This document shows, one piece after another, positions 34,596 through 43,861 of a stretch of 64,000 nt of DNA. The translations under genes were made by a program, and so were the position numbers. How positions within the stretch are numbered: the stretch's first letter is position 1; each line of letters starts with the position of its first letter. The DNA is from Isoptericola chiayiensis (GTDB lineage: Bacteria > Actinomycetota > Actinomycetes > Actinomycetales > Cellulomonadaceae): contig NZ_JABEZT010000004.1 in the NCBI RefSeq assembly GCF_013149805.1, positions 186,001 through 250,000 of the forward strand, in the 5' to 3' direction. The notes beneath the pieces are model-generated. The model made no database searches. It was given only the letters and a program-made list of their open reading frames with translations, and was not told the DNA's origin.

Positions 34596-34800
34596 GCGAG
34601 GTAGGCAACAAACTTGCGAGGTAGGCAACAAACGTGCGAGGTAGGCAAGAAACTCACGAGGTAGGCGACGTTCTCGCGAGAACGTCGCCTACCTCGTGAG
34701 TTTCTTGCCTACCTCGCGGGTCTCTTGCCTACCTCGCGGGTCTCTTGCCTACCTCGCGGGTCTCTTGCCTACCTCGCGGAGAGGTTGCCTACCTCGCGAG
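34596..34800. repeat. Convergent 20-bp repeat array, locus 2 (GAGGTAGGC family)
   Basis: Four forward units begin at 34596, 34616, 34636 and 34656; six reverse units follow to 34800, three of them identical (CTTGCCTACCTCGCGGGTCT). The switch of direction is a perfect palindrome with 41-bp arms and no loop: 34636-34676 against 34677-34717. The array starts 53 bp after the ATP-grasp stop and ends 3 bp before the stop of the osmoprotectant lipoprotein, again between convergent genes. The near-identity of units suggests recent expansion or conversion. Confidence 0.92.
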
Positions 34801-34803
34801 GGG

Positions 34804-35718
34804 TCACGCCAGGCCGTTCTCGGCGAGCCAGTCGGCCGCGATGTCCTCGCTGGAACGCTGCTCCTCGGTGGACTGCACGTTGAGGTCCACCAGGCCCTCG
34901 GGGGTGAGCGCCGCGCTGACCGGGTCGATCACGGCGGCGACGTCCTCGACCACGTCCGCGCCGACCAGCGGCACCACGTTGGAGGCGAGGAACAGGCCCT
35001 CGGGGTCCTCCAGGGTGACCAGGTCCTCGGTCTGGATGCGGGGGTCGGCGCTGAAGACGTTCGCGACGTCGACGGTGCCGGCCACGAGGTCCTGGACCGT
35101 GGTGTCGCCCGTCGCCTCGAAGGCCACGTCCACGCCGTAGACGTCGGCCAGGCCCTGCGGTCCGTAGGGTCGTTCCTCGAGCTCGGCCGGGCCGCCCACG
35201 GTCAGGCCGTCGATGCCCGCCAGGTCGCCGATCGAGGTCAGCCCCTCCGACTCGGCGAAGTCGGCCGTGACGTTGTAGGAGTCCTGGTCGGTGGCGGGGG
35301 ACTGCTCGAGCACGGCCAGCGACTCGGGCACGGCGTTCGCCAGCTCCGCGTAGACGTCCTCGGCCGAGGTCGCGGTGGTCTCCGGGTCGAAGTACTGCAG
35401 CAGGTTGCCGGTGTACTCGGGAATCACCTGCACCTCGCCGTTCTCGAGGGCGGGCATGTAGGCGTCGCGCTGCCCGATCGAGAAGTTGCGCTCGACCGTG
35501 AAGCCGTCGGCCTCGAGTGCCTGGGCGTAGATCTCGGCGATGATCTCGTTCGAGTAGTACGCCTGGGAGCCGACGACGATCGTGTCGGAGGCCGTGTCCT
35601 CACCGCTGTCGCCGGTGTCCTGCTCCAGCGGGTCGGAGTCACCGCCGCAGGCGCTCAGGGTGAGCAGCGCGGCCGCCGCCCCGGCGACGAGGGTGGTGGT
35701 GCGTCGGATGGTGCGCAT
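34804..35718 (-). CDS. Osmoprotectant (glycine betaine/choline) binding lipoprotein
   Basis: 304 residues with a lipoprotein signal ending in LSAC at about residues 21-24. The mature part is an OpuAC/OsmF-type binding fold (TIVVGSQAYYSNEIIAEIYAQALE, VIPEYTGNLL, AGTVDVANVFSADPRI). It captures quaternary amines outside the cell for the adjacent permeases. ATG at 35718 is chosen for the signal peptide and the GAGAGG upstream. It is the last gene of the operon, with 111 bp before it, which may hold a separate signal. Confidence 0.9.
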   Translation of the reverse strand: MRTIRRTTTLVAGAAAALLTLSACGGDSDPLEQDTGDSGEDTASDTIVVGSQAYYSNEIIAEIYAQALEADGFTVERNFSIGQRDAYMPALENGEVQVIPEYTGNLLQYFDPETTATSAEDVYAELANAVPESLAVLEQSPATDQDSYNVTADFAESEGLTSIGDLAGIDGLTVGGPAELEERPYGPQGLADVYGVDVAFEATGDTTVQDLVAGTVDVANVFSADPRIQTEDLVTLEDPEGLFLASNVVPLVGADVVEDVAAVIDPVSAALTPEGLVDLNVQSTEEQRSSEDIAADWLAENGLA

Positions 35719-35829
35719 CAGTTCTGCCTCTCGGAAGTCGTTGCTGCCCGCGGCAGCGGTGTGCGTGCGGGCTGGTCCAGTCAAGCACCCGGTGCCCGGT
35801 TCGTCCTGTTGTCTGCGGGGCGTGCCCGG

Positions 35830-36513
35830 TCAGCGGCCGTCGCGCCCGGCGCGGACGCCCCGCGGGACGACGGCGCGCTCGGCCAGCGCGAACAGCAGGT
35901 CCAGGAGCACCGCCAGCACCACGATCACCAGGGCCGCCCCGAGGATCTGCGCGAAGTCGCGGATCTGGATGCCCTGCACGATGTAGAAGCCCAGGCCCCA
36001 GCTGCCGACGTAGCCGGCCAGCGTCACCGTGGCGACCACCTGGAGCGTGGCGGACCGCAGCCCGCCGATCAGCAGCGGCAGGCCGAGCGGGATCTCGACC
36101 TTGCCCAGCACCTGGGACGAGGTCATGCCCACCGCACGGGCCCCGTCGACGATGCGCCGCTCCACGGCCTCCACGCCCGAGTAGGCCCCGGCGAGGATCG
36201 GCGGGATCGCCAGCAGCACGAACGCCGTCGTCGACGCCCCGACCTTGTGCGTCACGCCGAACACCAGCACGAGCAGCAGCACCAGCCCGAACGAGGGCAC
36301 GGCCCGGGCGGCACCCGACAGCCCGACGGCGATCTCCCGTCCACGGCCGGTGTGGCCCACCAGCCAGCCGGCCGGCACGGCGATCACGGCTGCGATGAGC
36401 ACCGAGACCACGGTGAAGGCCAGGTGGGTGGCGATCGCCTCGGACAGCGGCAGGGAACCCGACTGCGTGTCGGTGGAGAAGATCCACGCGATCGCCTCGG
36501 CGAACAGGTCCAT
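35830..36513 (-). CDS. Osmoprotectant ABC permease (OpuCB/OpuCD type)
   Basis: 227 residues with about six membrane spans. The EAA-like loop is seen at VDGARAVGMTSSQVLGKVEIPLGLP. It pairs with the upstream permease as a heterodimer. The start ATG shares one base with the stop of that gene (TGATG). Confidence 0.9.
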   Translation of the reverse strand: MDLFAEAIAWIFSTDTQSGSLPLSEAIATHLAFTVVSVLIAAVIAVPAGWLVGHTGRGREIAVGLSGAARAVPSFGLVLLLVLVFGVTHKVGASTTAFVLLAIPPILAGAYSGVEAVERRIVDGARAVGMTSSQVLGKVEIPLGLPLLIGGLRSATLQVVATVTLAGYVGSWGLGFYIVQGIQIRDFAQILGAALVIVVLAVLLDLLFALAERAVVPRGVRAGRDGR

Positions 36514-37151
36514 CACGCCCCCTTCCCGGCCCACGGCATCAGGGCCCGCCCCAGCACCACCAGCAACCGGTCGATCACCAGCGCGATCACGACGACGGCC
36601 ACCACGCCGGCGAGGATCTCGGCGACGATCTGGCGCTGGTAGCCGTTGGTGAACAGGTAGCCGAGGTTGTCGATGCCGATGAGGATGCCCACCGTGCACA
36701 GCGAGATGGTCGAGACCGCGGTGACCCGCAGCCCGGCCAGCACGACGGGCCCGGCCAGCGGCAGGTCGACCTGCCAGAAACGACGCCACGCGCCGTACCC
36801 CACGGCGTCTGCCGCCTGGCGCACGTGCGGTTCGACGGAGGCCAGGGCGTCGGCCACGAACCGGGTCATGATCGCCACGGCGTAGATGGTCAGGGCGATG
36901 ACGAGGTTGATCTCCGACAGGAAGCTGATGCCCAATAGCGGCGGCAGCAGGGCGAACAGCGCCAGCGACGGGATGGTGTACAGCAGCCCGACGACGGTGA
37001 GCATCAGACCGCGTGTGAGGCGGAACCGGAACGCCAGCCAGCCCAGCGGGATGGAGAGCAGCAGCCCCAGCAGGATGGGCAGGGCGCTCTGTCGCAGGTG
37101 CTCCACGGTGAGACGGCCGATGAGGTCGAGGTTGTCGACGACCCAGGTCAT
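36513..37151 (-). CDS. Osmoprotectant ABC permease, second subunit
   Basis: 212 residues, BPD_transp_1 fold, starting with a helix and the span ALPILLGLLLSIPLGWLAF. The ATPase-contact loop is AADAVGYGAWRRFWQVDLPLAGP. Its start overlaps the ATPase stop by four bases. Together with the other permease it forms the channel of the OpuC-like importer. Confidence 0.9.
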   Translation of the reverse strand: MTWVVDNLDLIGRLTVEHLRQSALPILLGLLLSIPLGWLAFRFRLTRGLMLTVVGLLYTIPSLALFALLPPLLGISFLSEINLVIALTIYAVAIMTRFVADALASVEPHVRQAADAVGYGAWRRFWQVDLPLAGPVVLAGLRVTAVSTISLCTVGILIGIDNLGYLFTNGYQRQIVAEILAGVVAVVVIALVIDRLLVVLGRALMPWAGKGA

Positions 37152-37969
37152 GAGCTGCTCTCGACGAGACGCCCCTGGGTGCGGCCGGCGCCGTCCACGA
37201 GCACGGTGCCGTGGTCGGTGTGCTTGGTCCGCAGGGCGCGGGCCCCGCGCTCGGTACCGATGAACGAGGCCACGAAGTCGTCGGCGGGGTTCTCGATGAT
37301 CTCGCTCGGCGAGCCGACCTGGGCGACCTGGGCGCCGGTCGACAGGATCACGACCTGGTCGCCGAGCAGGAACGCCTCGTCGATGTCGTGGGTGACGAAC
37401 ACGACGGTCTTGTGCAGCTCCTGCTGCAGGCGCAGCGTCTCGGCCTGCAGCTCGGCCCGCACGATCGGGTCGACGGCGCCGAACGGCTCGTCCATCAGCA
37501 GGATGTTCGGGTCGGCGGCCAGCGCCCGGGCGACGCCGACGCGCTGCTGCTGCCCGCCGGACAGCTGGCTCGGGTACCGCTGCGCCAGCGACCGGTCGAG
37601 CCCGACGACGTCGAGCACCTCCGCCGCCTTCTCGCGGGCCTCCTGCTTCGGCGTGCCCTCCAGCCGCAGCACGGTGGCGACGTTGTCGATCACGCGGTGG
37701 TGGGGGAGCAGGCCGCCGTTCTGCAGCACGTACCCGATGCTGCGCCGCAGCCGGACCGGGTCGCGCTGCGCGATGGGTTCGCCGTCGATCTCGATGCTGC
37801 CGGACGTCGGCTCCACCATCCGGTTGATCATGCGCAGCAGGGTGGTCTTGCCGCTGCCGGACGACCCGACGAGCACGGTGGTGGTGTGCGCGGGGACGAC
37901 CAGCGAGAAGTCCGCCACGGCGTCCGTGCCGTCGGGGTAGGTCTTGGTGACCGACCGGAACTCGATCAT
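37148..37969 (-). CDS. Osmoprotectant ABC ATPase (OpuCA/ProV type)
   Basis: 273 residues. Walker A GSSGSGKTTLL (about 34-44), LQNGGLLPHH, signature QLSGGQQQRVGVARAL, Walker B ILLMDEPFGAVD and the His in VTHDIDEA are clear. The usual C-terminal CBS pair of OpuCA/ProV is missing; only about 40 residues follow the ATPase core, so any osmosensing by CBS domains is absent here. First gene of the operon. Confidence 0.9.
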   Translation of the reverse strand: MIEFRSVTKTYPDGTDAVADFSLVVPAHTTTVLVGSSGSGKTTLLRMINRMVEPTSGSIEIDGEPIAQRDPVRLRRSIGYVLQNGGLLPHHRVIDNVATVLRLEGTPKQEAREKAAEVLDVVGLDRSLAQRYPSQLSGGQQQRVGVARALAADPNILLMDEPFGAVDPIVRAELQAETLRLQQELHKTVVFVTHDIDEAFLLGDQVVILSTGAQVAQVGSPSEIIENPADDFVASFIGTERGARALRTKHTDHGTVLVDGAGRTQGRLVESSS

Positions 37970-38078
37970 GGGTGTGCTCGCCTCCGGGGCGCTGGGTGGG
38001 GGTCCGACGCCCCAGCCGATCACACCTGGCCGCGGTGTGCGAGCGCGACCAGCGGCGGGGCTGCGGAGCGGTCGACCG

Positions 38079-38555
38079 TCAGTCCAGGAGCTGTACCCCG
38101 ACGAGCGTCTCGGTGCGTGCGACGTCGCCGCCCGGTGCCGGCTCGGTCAGGTACTGCTCCCAGGCGACCCCGGTCGGCACCAGGCCCTGCGTCGCGACCC
38201 AGCCGAAGACGTGCTCGTAGGCGGCGGCCAGCTGGTCGTAGGAGCCGCGCACCAGCACGGTGGCCGCCCGCCCGCCGGGCAGCGTCTCGCCGGTGACCTC
38301 GCCGTCGTCGGCGAACGGTGCGGCGACCGGGACCGCGACGGACAGGTCGAGCGTGTCGGCGGGCATGCCGTGGCTGACGCCCAGCGGTGGGGCGACGGGT
38401 TCGAGGCCGGCCCGGCCGAGCGCGGCGAAGATCAGGGGGAACGCGCGGTCGAACAGTGCCGGGATGTCGGGCAGGGCGACCTGCTCGCGCACGACCGCCA
38501 GATGCAGCTCCGGCCGGGTCTCGACCGTCGGGTCGGCGAACGGCTGCTCGGACAT
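38079..38555 (-). CDS. GyrI-like small-molecule-binding protein
   Basis: 158 residues, SOUL/GyrI (AraC effector-binding) fold: VETRPELHLAVVREQVALPDIPALFDRAF begins it and LVRGSYDQLAAAYEHVFGWVATQGL is the typical helix pair. No DNA-binding domain is present, so it is a stand-alone ligand binder. The gene lies between the osmoprotectant ATPase and tRNA-His, in the same direction as both. Confidence 0.8.
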   Translation of the reverse strand: MSEQPFADPTVETRPELHLAVVREQVALPDIPALFDRAFPLIFAALGRAGLEPVAPPLGVSHGMPADTLDLSVAVPVAAPFADDGEVTGETLPGGRAATVLVRGSYDQLAAAYEHVFGWVATQGLVPTGVAWEQYLTEPAPGGDVARTETLVGVQLLD

Positions 38556-38668
38556 GGTCGGGCTCCCTCGCGTCGGTGCGGTGTTCCGATCGTAGCGAGG
38601 ACGCCGGGGCTCCGCCCGGCCGTGCGGGAACGACGACGGCCCCGACGTGAACGTCGGGGCCGTCTCGG

Positions 38669-38745
38669 TGGGGTGGCTAACCGGGCTTGAACCGGCGACC
38701 TCCTGGACCACAACCAGGCGCTCTACCGACTGAGCTATAGCCACC
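38669..38745 (-). tRNA. tRNA-His (anticodon GTG)
   Basis: The extra G(-1) faces discriminator C (38745 with 38672), the mark of tRNA-His. Acceptor GTGGCTA pairs with TAGCCAC (one wobble-free helix), anticodon loop TTGTGGT, and CCA is encoded (38671-38669). Confidence 0.95.
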
Positions 38746-38805
38746 ATGGCCGCTGCGCGCGGGGCGTTTGCGGCCGTCGAAAAGTGTACATGCTCCGCGC
38801 CGCGA

Positions 38806-39444
38806 TCAGGACACCGTCGCGTCCCGGGTGACGGACGTCTCCTTGATCCGGGCCGAGACGGCGCGGGCGGTCTTGGTGTCGGGTCCGGGCTGGGGCACGA
38901 ACAGCGCCTCGCGGTAGTACCGCAGCTCGTCGATGGACTCGAGGATGTCCGCCAGGGCGCGGTGGCCGCCGTCCTTGGGCGGGGAGGCGAAGTAGACGCG
39001 CGGGTACCAGCGGCGCGCCAGCTCCTTGATCGAGGACACGTCCACGATCCGGTAGTGCAGGTGCCCCATGAGCTCGGGCATGTCGCGGTCGAGGAACATC
39101 TTGTCCGTGCCCACGGAGTTGCCGGCCAGCGGTGCCTTGCGGACCTCGGGCACGTGCTCCCGCACGTAGGCGAGCACCTGGGCCTCGGCGTCCGCCAACG
39201 TGGTGCCGCCGTCGAGCTCCTCGAGCAGCCCGGACGTGGTGTGCATCTCGCGCACGAAGTCGCCCATCTGCTCGAGGGCCTCGGCGGGCGGGCGCACGAC
39301 GACGTCGACGCCGTCGCCGAGCACGTTCAGCTCGGAGTCGGTGACCACGGCGGCCACCTCGACGAGGGCGTCGGCCTTCGTGTCGAGGCCGGTCATCTCG
39401 CAGTCGATCCACACGATGCGGTCGTTCGGGTTGCTCGGGCTCAC
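38806..39444 (-). CDS. orn: Oligoribonuclease
   Basis: 212 residues, DEDDh 3'-5' exonuclease: [11 protein letters not shown] (first D and E), the middle [15 protein letters not shown] (second D) and [14 protein letters not shown] with the final His/Asp. Orn degrades 2-5-mer RNAs and finishes c-di-GMP turnover; it is essential in several Actinobacteria relatives. GTG at 39444 is preferred to 39453 because TAGGGT ends exactly 7 bases before it, the same leaderless layout seen at other genes here. Confidence 0.94.
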   Translation of the reverse strand: MSPSNPNDRIVWIDCEMTGLDTKADALVEVAAVVTDSELNVLGDGVDVVVRPPAEALEQMGDFVREMHTTSGLLEELDGGTTLADAEAQVLAYVREHVPEVRKAPLAGNSVGTDKMFLDRDMPELMGHLHYRIVDVSSIKELARRWYPRVYFASPPKDGGHRALADILESIDELRYYREALFVPQPGPDTKTARAVSARIKETSVTRDATVS

Positions 39445-39497
39445 GGGATCCACCCTACGGTCAGGCGCCGACGTCGGGGGCGCCGGTGCGTGACGGA

Positions 39498-39541
39498 CGA
39501 AGGCCCCGGGGTCCGACGGCGGTCGGTCTCCGGGGCCTTCG
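39498..39541 (-). terminator. Hairpin upstream of orn
   Basis: CGAAGGCCCCGG (39498-39509) pairs with CCGGGGCCTTCG (39530-39541), 20-base loop. It lies between the small basic protein gene and orn and ends the former. Confidence 0.7.
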
Positions 39542-39576
39542 CGGGTGCGGTGCGCGGACGGTCGTGATGCCGGGCG

Positions 39577-39774
39577 TCATGCCGGTCGCCCGACGAGCGG
39601 ACCGTCGGCGAACATCCGGCGCAGGGTGCGACGGACGCGCCGGCGGGACCGGCTCACGGACGGCACGGCCGCCGCGGACTCGCGCTGGCGACGTGCCCGG
39701 CGGGCGGACTCGGCGTCCGCCAGGCGTTCTTGATGGACGGCACGCGCGACGGCGTGCGCCTCGAGGGGGTGCAT
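39577..39774 (-). CDS. Small Arg-rich hypothetical protein
   Basis: 65 residues, MHPLEAHAVARAVHQERLADAES followed by an Arg-rich stretch with 19 Arg in all. AAGGA lies 7 bases before the ATG, and a terminator follows, so it is likely expressed. The basic C-terminal half could bind nucleic acid or membrane. Family unknown. Confidence 0.5.
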   Translation of the reverse strand: MHPLEAHAVARAVHQERLADAESARRARRQRESAAAVPSVSRSRRRVRRTLRRMFADGPLVGRPA

Positions 39775-40031
39775 GGTCGTGTCCTTCGTGACGTGGGTCG
39801 TTCGGCCCGGGCCAGTGGGCCACCCGTGCGTCCGGCGGGTGCCGGACGACGTCACCGCGGTGTGGTTCGAGCATGACGCGCCGAGGGGTCGGCGCGCACG
39901 TTCTTTTCCTGGTCGGAGGGAGATCCGGCGTCGTCGCGTACGACGTGGCCACGACTTCACCCGTGTGTCGGTGCTCCTCCAGGTGACCGGCGACGGCCCG
40001 TGCCGTGCAGCGGTGGCTACGATGTCGGAGC

Positions 40032-40104
<73 letters not shown>

Positions 40105-40167
40105 CCGGATCCCCTCGCCGCGCTGCGGGTACCGTCGAACCATCAGCACCCGGTCGAGAGGATCCCC

Positions 40168-40488
40168 ATGGCCAGCTCCGAGCTCAAGCTGCAGGTCGAC
40201 CTGCCCACGGAGCACGAGACGGGGGTGCCGGCGGACTTCGCCTCGGTCTGGCACACCTCCACGTCGTTCGTGCTCGACTTCGTGGCGGCCAAGTCGCCGG
40301 CCAAGCCCGCCGTCGACCAGGCGACCGGCGCCCAGACCGGGGGGCGGGTCATGCCGGCCCGGGTGGTCTCCCGGGTGCGGATCCCCCCGCAGCAGGTGTT
40401 CGAGCTCGCCCGCGCCCTGACGCAGCAGCTGGACGCCTGGGAGCGGGAGACCGGGCACAAGGCCGACGGGTCGGGGCCGAAGGACTGA
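40168..40488 (+). CDS. DUF3467 family protein
   Basis: 106 residues. The segment VWHTSTSFVLDFVAA...RVVSRVRIPPQQVFELARALTQQL is the DUF3467 pattern, a small beta-sheet protein of unknown function found across bacteria. GAGAGGA is 6 bases before the ATG. Monocistronic, directly after tRNA-Arg. Confidence 0.85.
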   Translation: MASSELKLQVDLPTEHETGVPADFASVWHTSTSFVLDFVAAKSPAKPAVDQATGAQTGGRVMPARVVSRVRIPPQQVFELARALTQQLDAWERETGHKADGSGPKD

Positions 40489-40575
40489 CCTGGCGCGTCG
40501 TCGCGGGGCCACGAGGTGCGAGGTCGCCCGGCGCGCGCGTTTGGCACCGACCGCCGGGCACGCCAGGATGAGCCC

Positions 40576-42228
40576 GTGACTTCTCCCACGCGCGCCAACC
40601 GCTTCCTGAGCGGGCGGCCGGACGCCGAGGCGGCCGAGGAGCTCGGCCTGACCGTGCACGACGTCGCCCGGGACCTGCGCCGGGACGTCGCCGCGGTCGA
40701 GCTGCCGCTGCCCGTCGACGGCGCCGAGGAGGCCCGCGGGTCGCGCGACCGGCTCGTCGCCCAGCTCGACGAGCACCTGCTGCCGCGGCTCGCCGAGCTC
40801 AGCTCGCCCGCCGTCGTCGTCGTCGCCGGGTCCACCGGGGCCGGGAAGTCCACCCTGTACAACTCGCTGCTCGGCGAGGAGGTCTCCCTGGCCGGGGTGC
40901 TGCGCCCCACGACCCGGGAGCCCGTGCTCGCCTTCAACCCCGCGGACGCCGACGTCATCGCCGACGGACCCGCGACCGAGCTCTCCCGCGTCATCCACCA
41001 TCCCGGCGTGCCGCGCGGCACGGCGCTCCTCGACGCCCCGGACCTCGACTCGTTCGTCCAGGAGAACCGCACCACCGCCCAGCAGCTCCTCGAGGGCGCC
41101 GACCTGTGGCTGTTCGTCACCACCGCGTCGCGGTACGGCGACGCGCTGCCCTGGCAGGCGCTGGCCCGCGCCACCGAGCGGGGGGCGTCGGTGGCGATGG
41201 TGCTCAACCGGGTCCCGCAGGAGGACCTGGCCACCATCCGCGGCGACCTCATGGCCCGCCTGCGCGCCCACGGCATGACCGACACGCCCCTGTTCGTGGT
41301 ACCCGACGTCGGCCCGCACGAGGGCCTGCTCGCCGAGAAGGTGGTCCAGCCGGTCAAGCGGTGGCTGCACCTGCTGGCCGGGCCGGAACGCTCGCGCGCC
41401 GTCGTCGTGCGGACCCTCAAGGGTTCCCTCGGCGCGCTGCCCGGCTGGGTCACCTCCCTGGCCGACGCTGTCGAGAACCAGGCCGCCGCGGCCACCACGC
41501 TGCGCCGCGCCGTCGAGGCCGAGGTCCCGGCGGCGCGGCAGCTCGCCCGCGAGGCCGTCGCCGCGGGCGTCGTGGCCGGGGCGTCCGTCGACGCCCGCTG
41601 GCGCGAGCTGTCCGGCACCGCCGGCATCGACCGCGTCAAGGTCAAGGACGGCCGGGCCCGCAGCACCCGGCGGTCCGGGCGGGCCCGCTCCCGGGCGCTC
41701 GAGAGCCTGCGCGACGACGTCGACGGCGCCGCCGTGCGCACCCTCACCGCCGCCGGCGCCCGGGTCGCCGACCGGCTGCAGGCCGTGCTCGCCGGCCCGG
41801 CCGCACCGCCGGGCGGCGCCCACGTCGCGCCCGACCCGGACGAGCGGGTCGCCGCCCGGGAGGCGGCCGTGCCCGGGACGGTGGCCGAGTGGGCCGAGAC
41901 GGCCGATCGTCGCGTCGCCGAGCTGCTCGCCGGCGGCGACGACCGGGCGACGGCGGCGGGCAAGGCGTTCGGCGACCGCGGCGTCGCCACGCTCCTCCTC
42001 GCCGGCGCGGCCGGCAGCGGCGACGCGAACCGGCTGCTCGACCGCGTGCTCGGCGCGAGCGCCGCCGAGGAGGTCGACGCGCTGCGCACCGACCTCGCCG
42101 ACCGGGCCGCCGCCGTCGTCGACGCCGAGGTCGACGCGGTCCTCGCCCGGCTGGACTCACCCGACCTGGCGGACGACGCGGCCACCGCCCTGCGCCTGCG
42201 TCTCGCCGAGCTCAGGAGGCTCACGTGA
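40576..42228 (+). CDS. Dynamin-like/YfjP-type GTPase, pair A first member
   Basis: 550 residues. The G1 P-loop is GSTGAGKST (85-93), a RPTTR string follows, and G3 is DAPDLDS at about 153-159. G4 is degenerate (VLNRV instead of NKxD). The C-terminal half is helical with a short hydrophobic stretch (GVATLLLAGAAG), no full membrane span. GTG 40576 is 6 bases after CAGGAT, a leaderless pattern. The stop overlaps the partner gene (GTGA). Bacterial dynamin-like proteins often act as pairs that remodel membranes. Confidence 0.8.
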   Translation: MTSPTRANRFLSGRPDAEAAEELGLTVHDVARDLRRDVAAVELPLPVDGAEEARGSRDRLVAQLDEHLLPRLAELSSPAVVVVAGSTGAGKSTLYNSLLGEEVSLAGVLRPTTREPVLAFNPADADVIADGPATELSRVIHHPGVPRGTALLDAPDLDSFVQENRTTAQQLLEGADLWLFVTTASRYGDALPWQALARATERGASVAMVLNRVPQEDLATIRGDLMARLRAHGMTDTPLFVVPDVGPHEGLLAEKVVQPVKRWLHLLAGPERSRAVVVRTLKGSLGALPGWVTSLADAVENQAAAATTLRRAVEAEVPAARQLAREAVAAGVVAGASVDARWRELSGTAGIDRVKVKDGRARSTRRSGRARSRALESLRDDVDGAAVRTLTAAGARVADRLQAVLAGPAAPPGGAHVAPDPDERVAAREAAVPGTVAEWAETADRRVAELLAGGDDRATAAGKAFGDRGVATLLLAGAAGSGDANRLLDRVLGASAAEEVDALRTDLADRAAAVVDAEVDAVLARLDSPDLADDAATALRLRLAELRRLT

Positions 42229-43808
42229 CCACCTCGCACGACGCGACCGTCCGGTCCCGCACCGACGACCTCGCCGAGGCGCTGAGCCTCGCCGGCACCC
42301 GCCTCGACGGCGCCACCGCGCAGCGGGTCGGCACCGCCGTCGAGGGCGTCCGGCAGCGCATCGCGCTGGGCGTGGACCACACCGTCGTGGCGCTCGCGGG
42401 CGGCACGGGGTCCGGCAAGTCCAGCCTGTTCAACAAGATCTCCCGTCTCACTTTCGCGGACGTGGGCGTCAAGCGTCCGACGACGGCCCGCGTCACGGCG
42501 TGCTCGTGGTCCGACGTCGCGGACCCGCTGCTGGACTGGATCGGCGTCGACCGCGAGCGCAGGATCGCCCACAGCGAGGACCTGGAGGGCGACGGCGCGG
42601 GGGCGCTGCAGGGACTGGTGCTCCTGGACCTGCCGGACCACGACTCGGTGGAGCCGGCGCACCGTGAGGTCGTGGACCGGGTGCTGCCGCTGGTGGACCT
42701 GCTGGTGTGGGTCGTGGACCCGCAGAAGTACGCCGACGACGCGCTGCACTCGGGCTACCTGCGCGAGCAGGTGGGGTCGGAGTCGTCGATGGTGGTGCTG
42801 CTCAACCAGGTCGACGCGGTGCCGGACTCGCAGCGGGACAACCTCATCGAGGACCTGGGTCGACTGCTGGCCGACGACGGCCTGACGGGCGTGCACGTGC
42901 AGCCGGTCTCGGCGCGGACGGGCGAGGGCGTCGCGGCGGTGCGCGAGATCCTCGAGGAGGCCTGCGGTCGCCGGTCGGTGGCGGCGGGCCGCGCGGCCGC
43001 CGAGCTGGACTCGGCGGCGCGGGCCCTGCTGGCGCAGACGCCGGGTGACGTGCCGTGGCAGATGGACGCGGCGGTGGACCGCGAGCTGGAGCCGATGGTG
43101 CAGGCCACCGGCCTGGACGCGGTGGCCAGCCAGGTGGGTGCGGCGGTGCGCAACGGTTACGGCATGCCGGAGGTGCCGGCCCCGGACCGGGACGCGATCG
43201 CGTTGTCCCGGGCGCGCTGGCTCACGCGGGCGGGTGCGGTGCTGCGTCCGGGCTGGCAGCGGTCGTTGGCGGAGTCGGCGGCCGGGGCAGACCAGCTGCG
43301 GGCGGCGGTGACGGCGGCGTTGCGGGACCTGGACCTGGACGTGCGGGGGCCGCGGTCCTCACGGGCGCTGTGGCGCGCGGCGTGGGGGTGCCTGGGTCTG
43401 GGCGTGGTCCTGGTCGTCCTGGGGGTGCTGGCGCTGACGGGCGTGCTGCCGGTCGCGGCGCCGTGGGACGTGACGCTGGCGGCGGGCGGTGGCGTGCTGC
43501 TGGTGGTCGCCGCGGTGCTCGCGGTCGTGCGGTCCGTGGCGCGGCGGCGCCAGGCGGCGAGGCGGCGGGCGGAGGTCGCCTCGCAGGGGCGTGCCGCGGT
43601 GCGCGGGGTGCTCGTCGAGCTGCTGGGCGAGCCGACCGGAAAGGTGCTGGGGGAGCACCGACGGGTGCGCGAGCTGGCGACGGGGGCGCGGGACCTGCCG
43701 TCGTCGGCACCGGTGACGGGGGCCGTCCGGCTACCCACCGACGGTGATCTGGAGGCGGCGTCCACAGGCTCGGCGGGCGGGGCGGACAGGGCCACGGCCG
43801 GCGCGTGA
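42225..43808 (+). CDS. Dynamin-like/YfjP-type GTPase, pair A second member (membrane)
   Basis: 527 residues. All G motifs are present: G1 GGTGSGKSS (59-67), the PTT switch, G3 DLPDHDS (about 135-141), G4 NQVD (194-197) and G5 SARTGEG (229-235). Two membrane spans lie at about 387-409 and 417-436, followed by a basic tail. It is thus the membrane-anchored GTPase of the pair, coupled in translation with the soluble member. It is a paralogue of the gene at 49578. Confidence 0.82.
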   Translation: MTTSHDATVRSRTDDLAEALSLAGTRLDGATAQRVGTAVEGVRQRIALGVDHTVVALAGGTGSGKSSLFNKISRLTFADVGVKRPTTARVTACSWSDVADPLLDWIGVDRERRIAHSEDLEGDGAGALQGLVLLDLPDHDSVEPAHREVVDRVLPLVDLLVWVVDPQKYADDALHSGYLREQVGSESSMVVLLNQVDAVPDSQRDNLIEDLGRLLADDGLTGVHVQPVSARTGEGVAAVREILEEACGRRSVAAGRAAAELDSAARALLAQTPGDVPWQMDAAVDRELEPMVQATGLDAVASQVGAAVRNGYGMPEVPAPDRDAIALSRARWLTRAGAVLRPGWQRSLAESAAGADQLRAAVTAALRDLDLDVRGPRSSRALWRAAWGCLGLGVVLVVLGVLALTGVLPVAAPWDVTLAAGGGVLLVVAAVLAVVRSVARRRQAARRRAEVASQGRAAVRGVLVELLGEPTGKVLGEHRRVRELATGARDLPSSAPVTGAVRLPTDGDLEAASTGSAGGADRATAGA

Positions 43809-43861
43809 ACCTGGGTCCGAGCGGCCGGCACGGTGCCGGCCACCGGACCTCAGGAGGACGC

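Noticed and set aside
34696-34795. A small protein MSFLPTSRVSCLPRG... from the reverse units of the array
   Set aside because: The translation is a by-product of the 20-bp repeat, no ribosome binding site, and it is the same in other arrays only through the DNA repeat.
34596-34800. CRISPR array
   Set aside because: The units repeat every 20 bp with no unique 30-40-base spacers, they change direction in the middle, and no cas genes are near.
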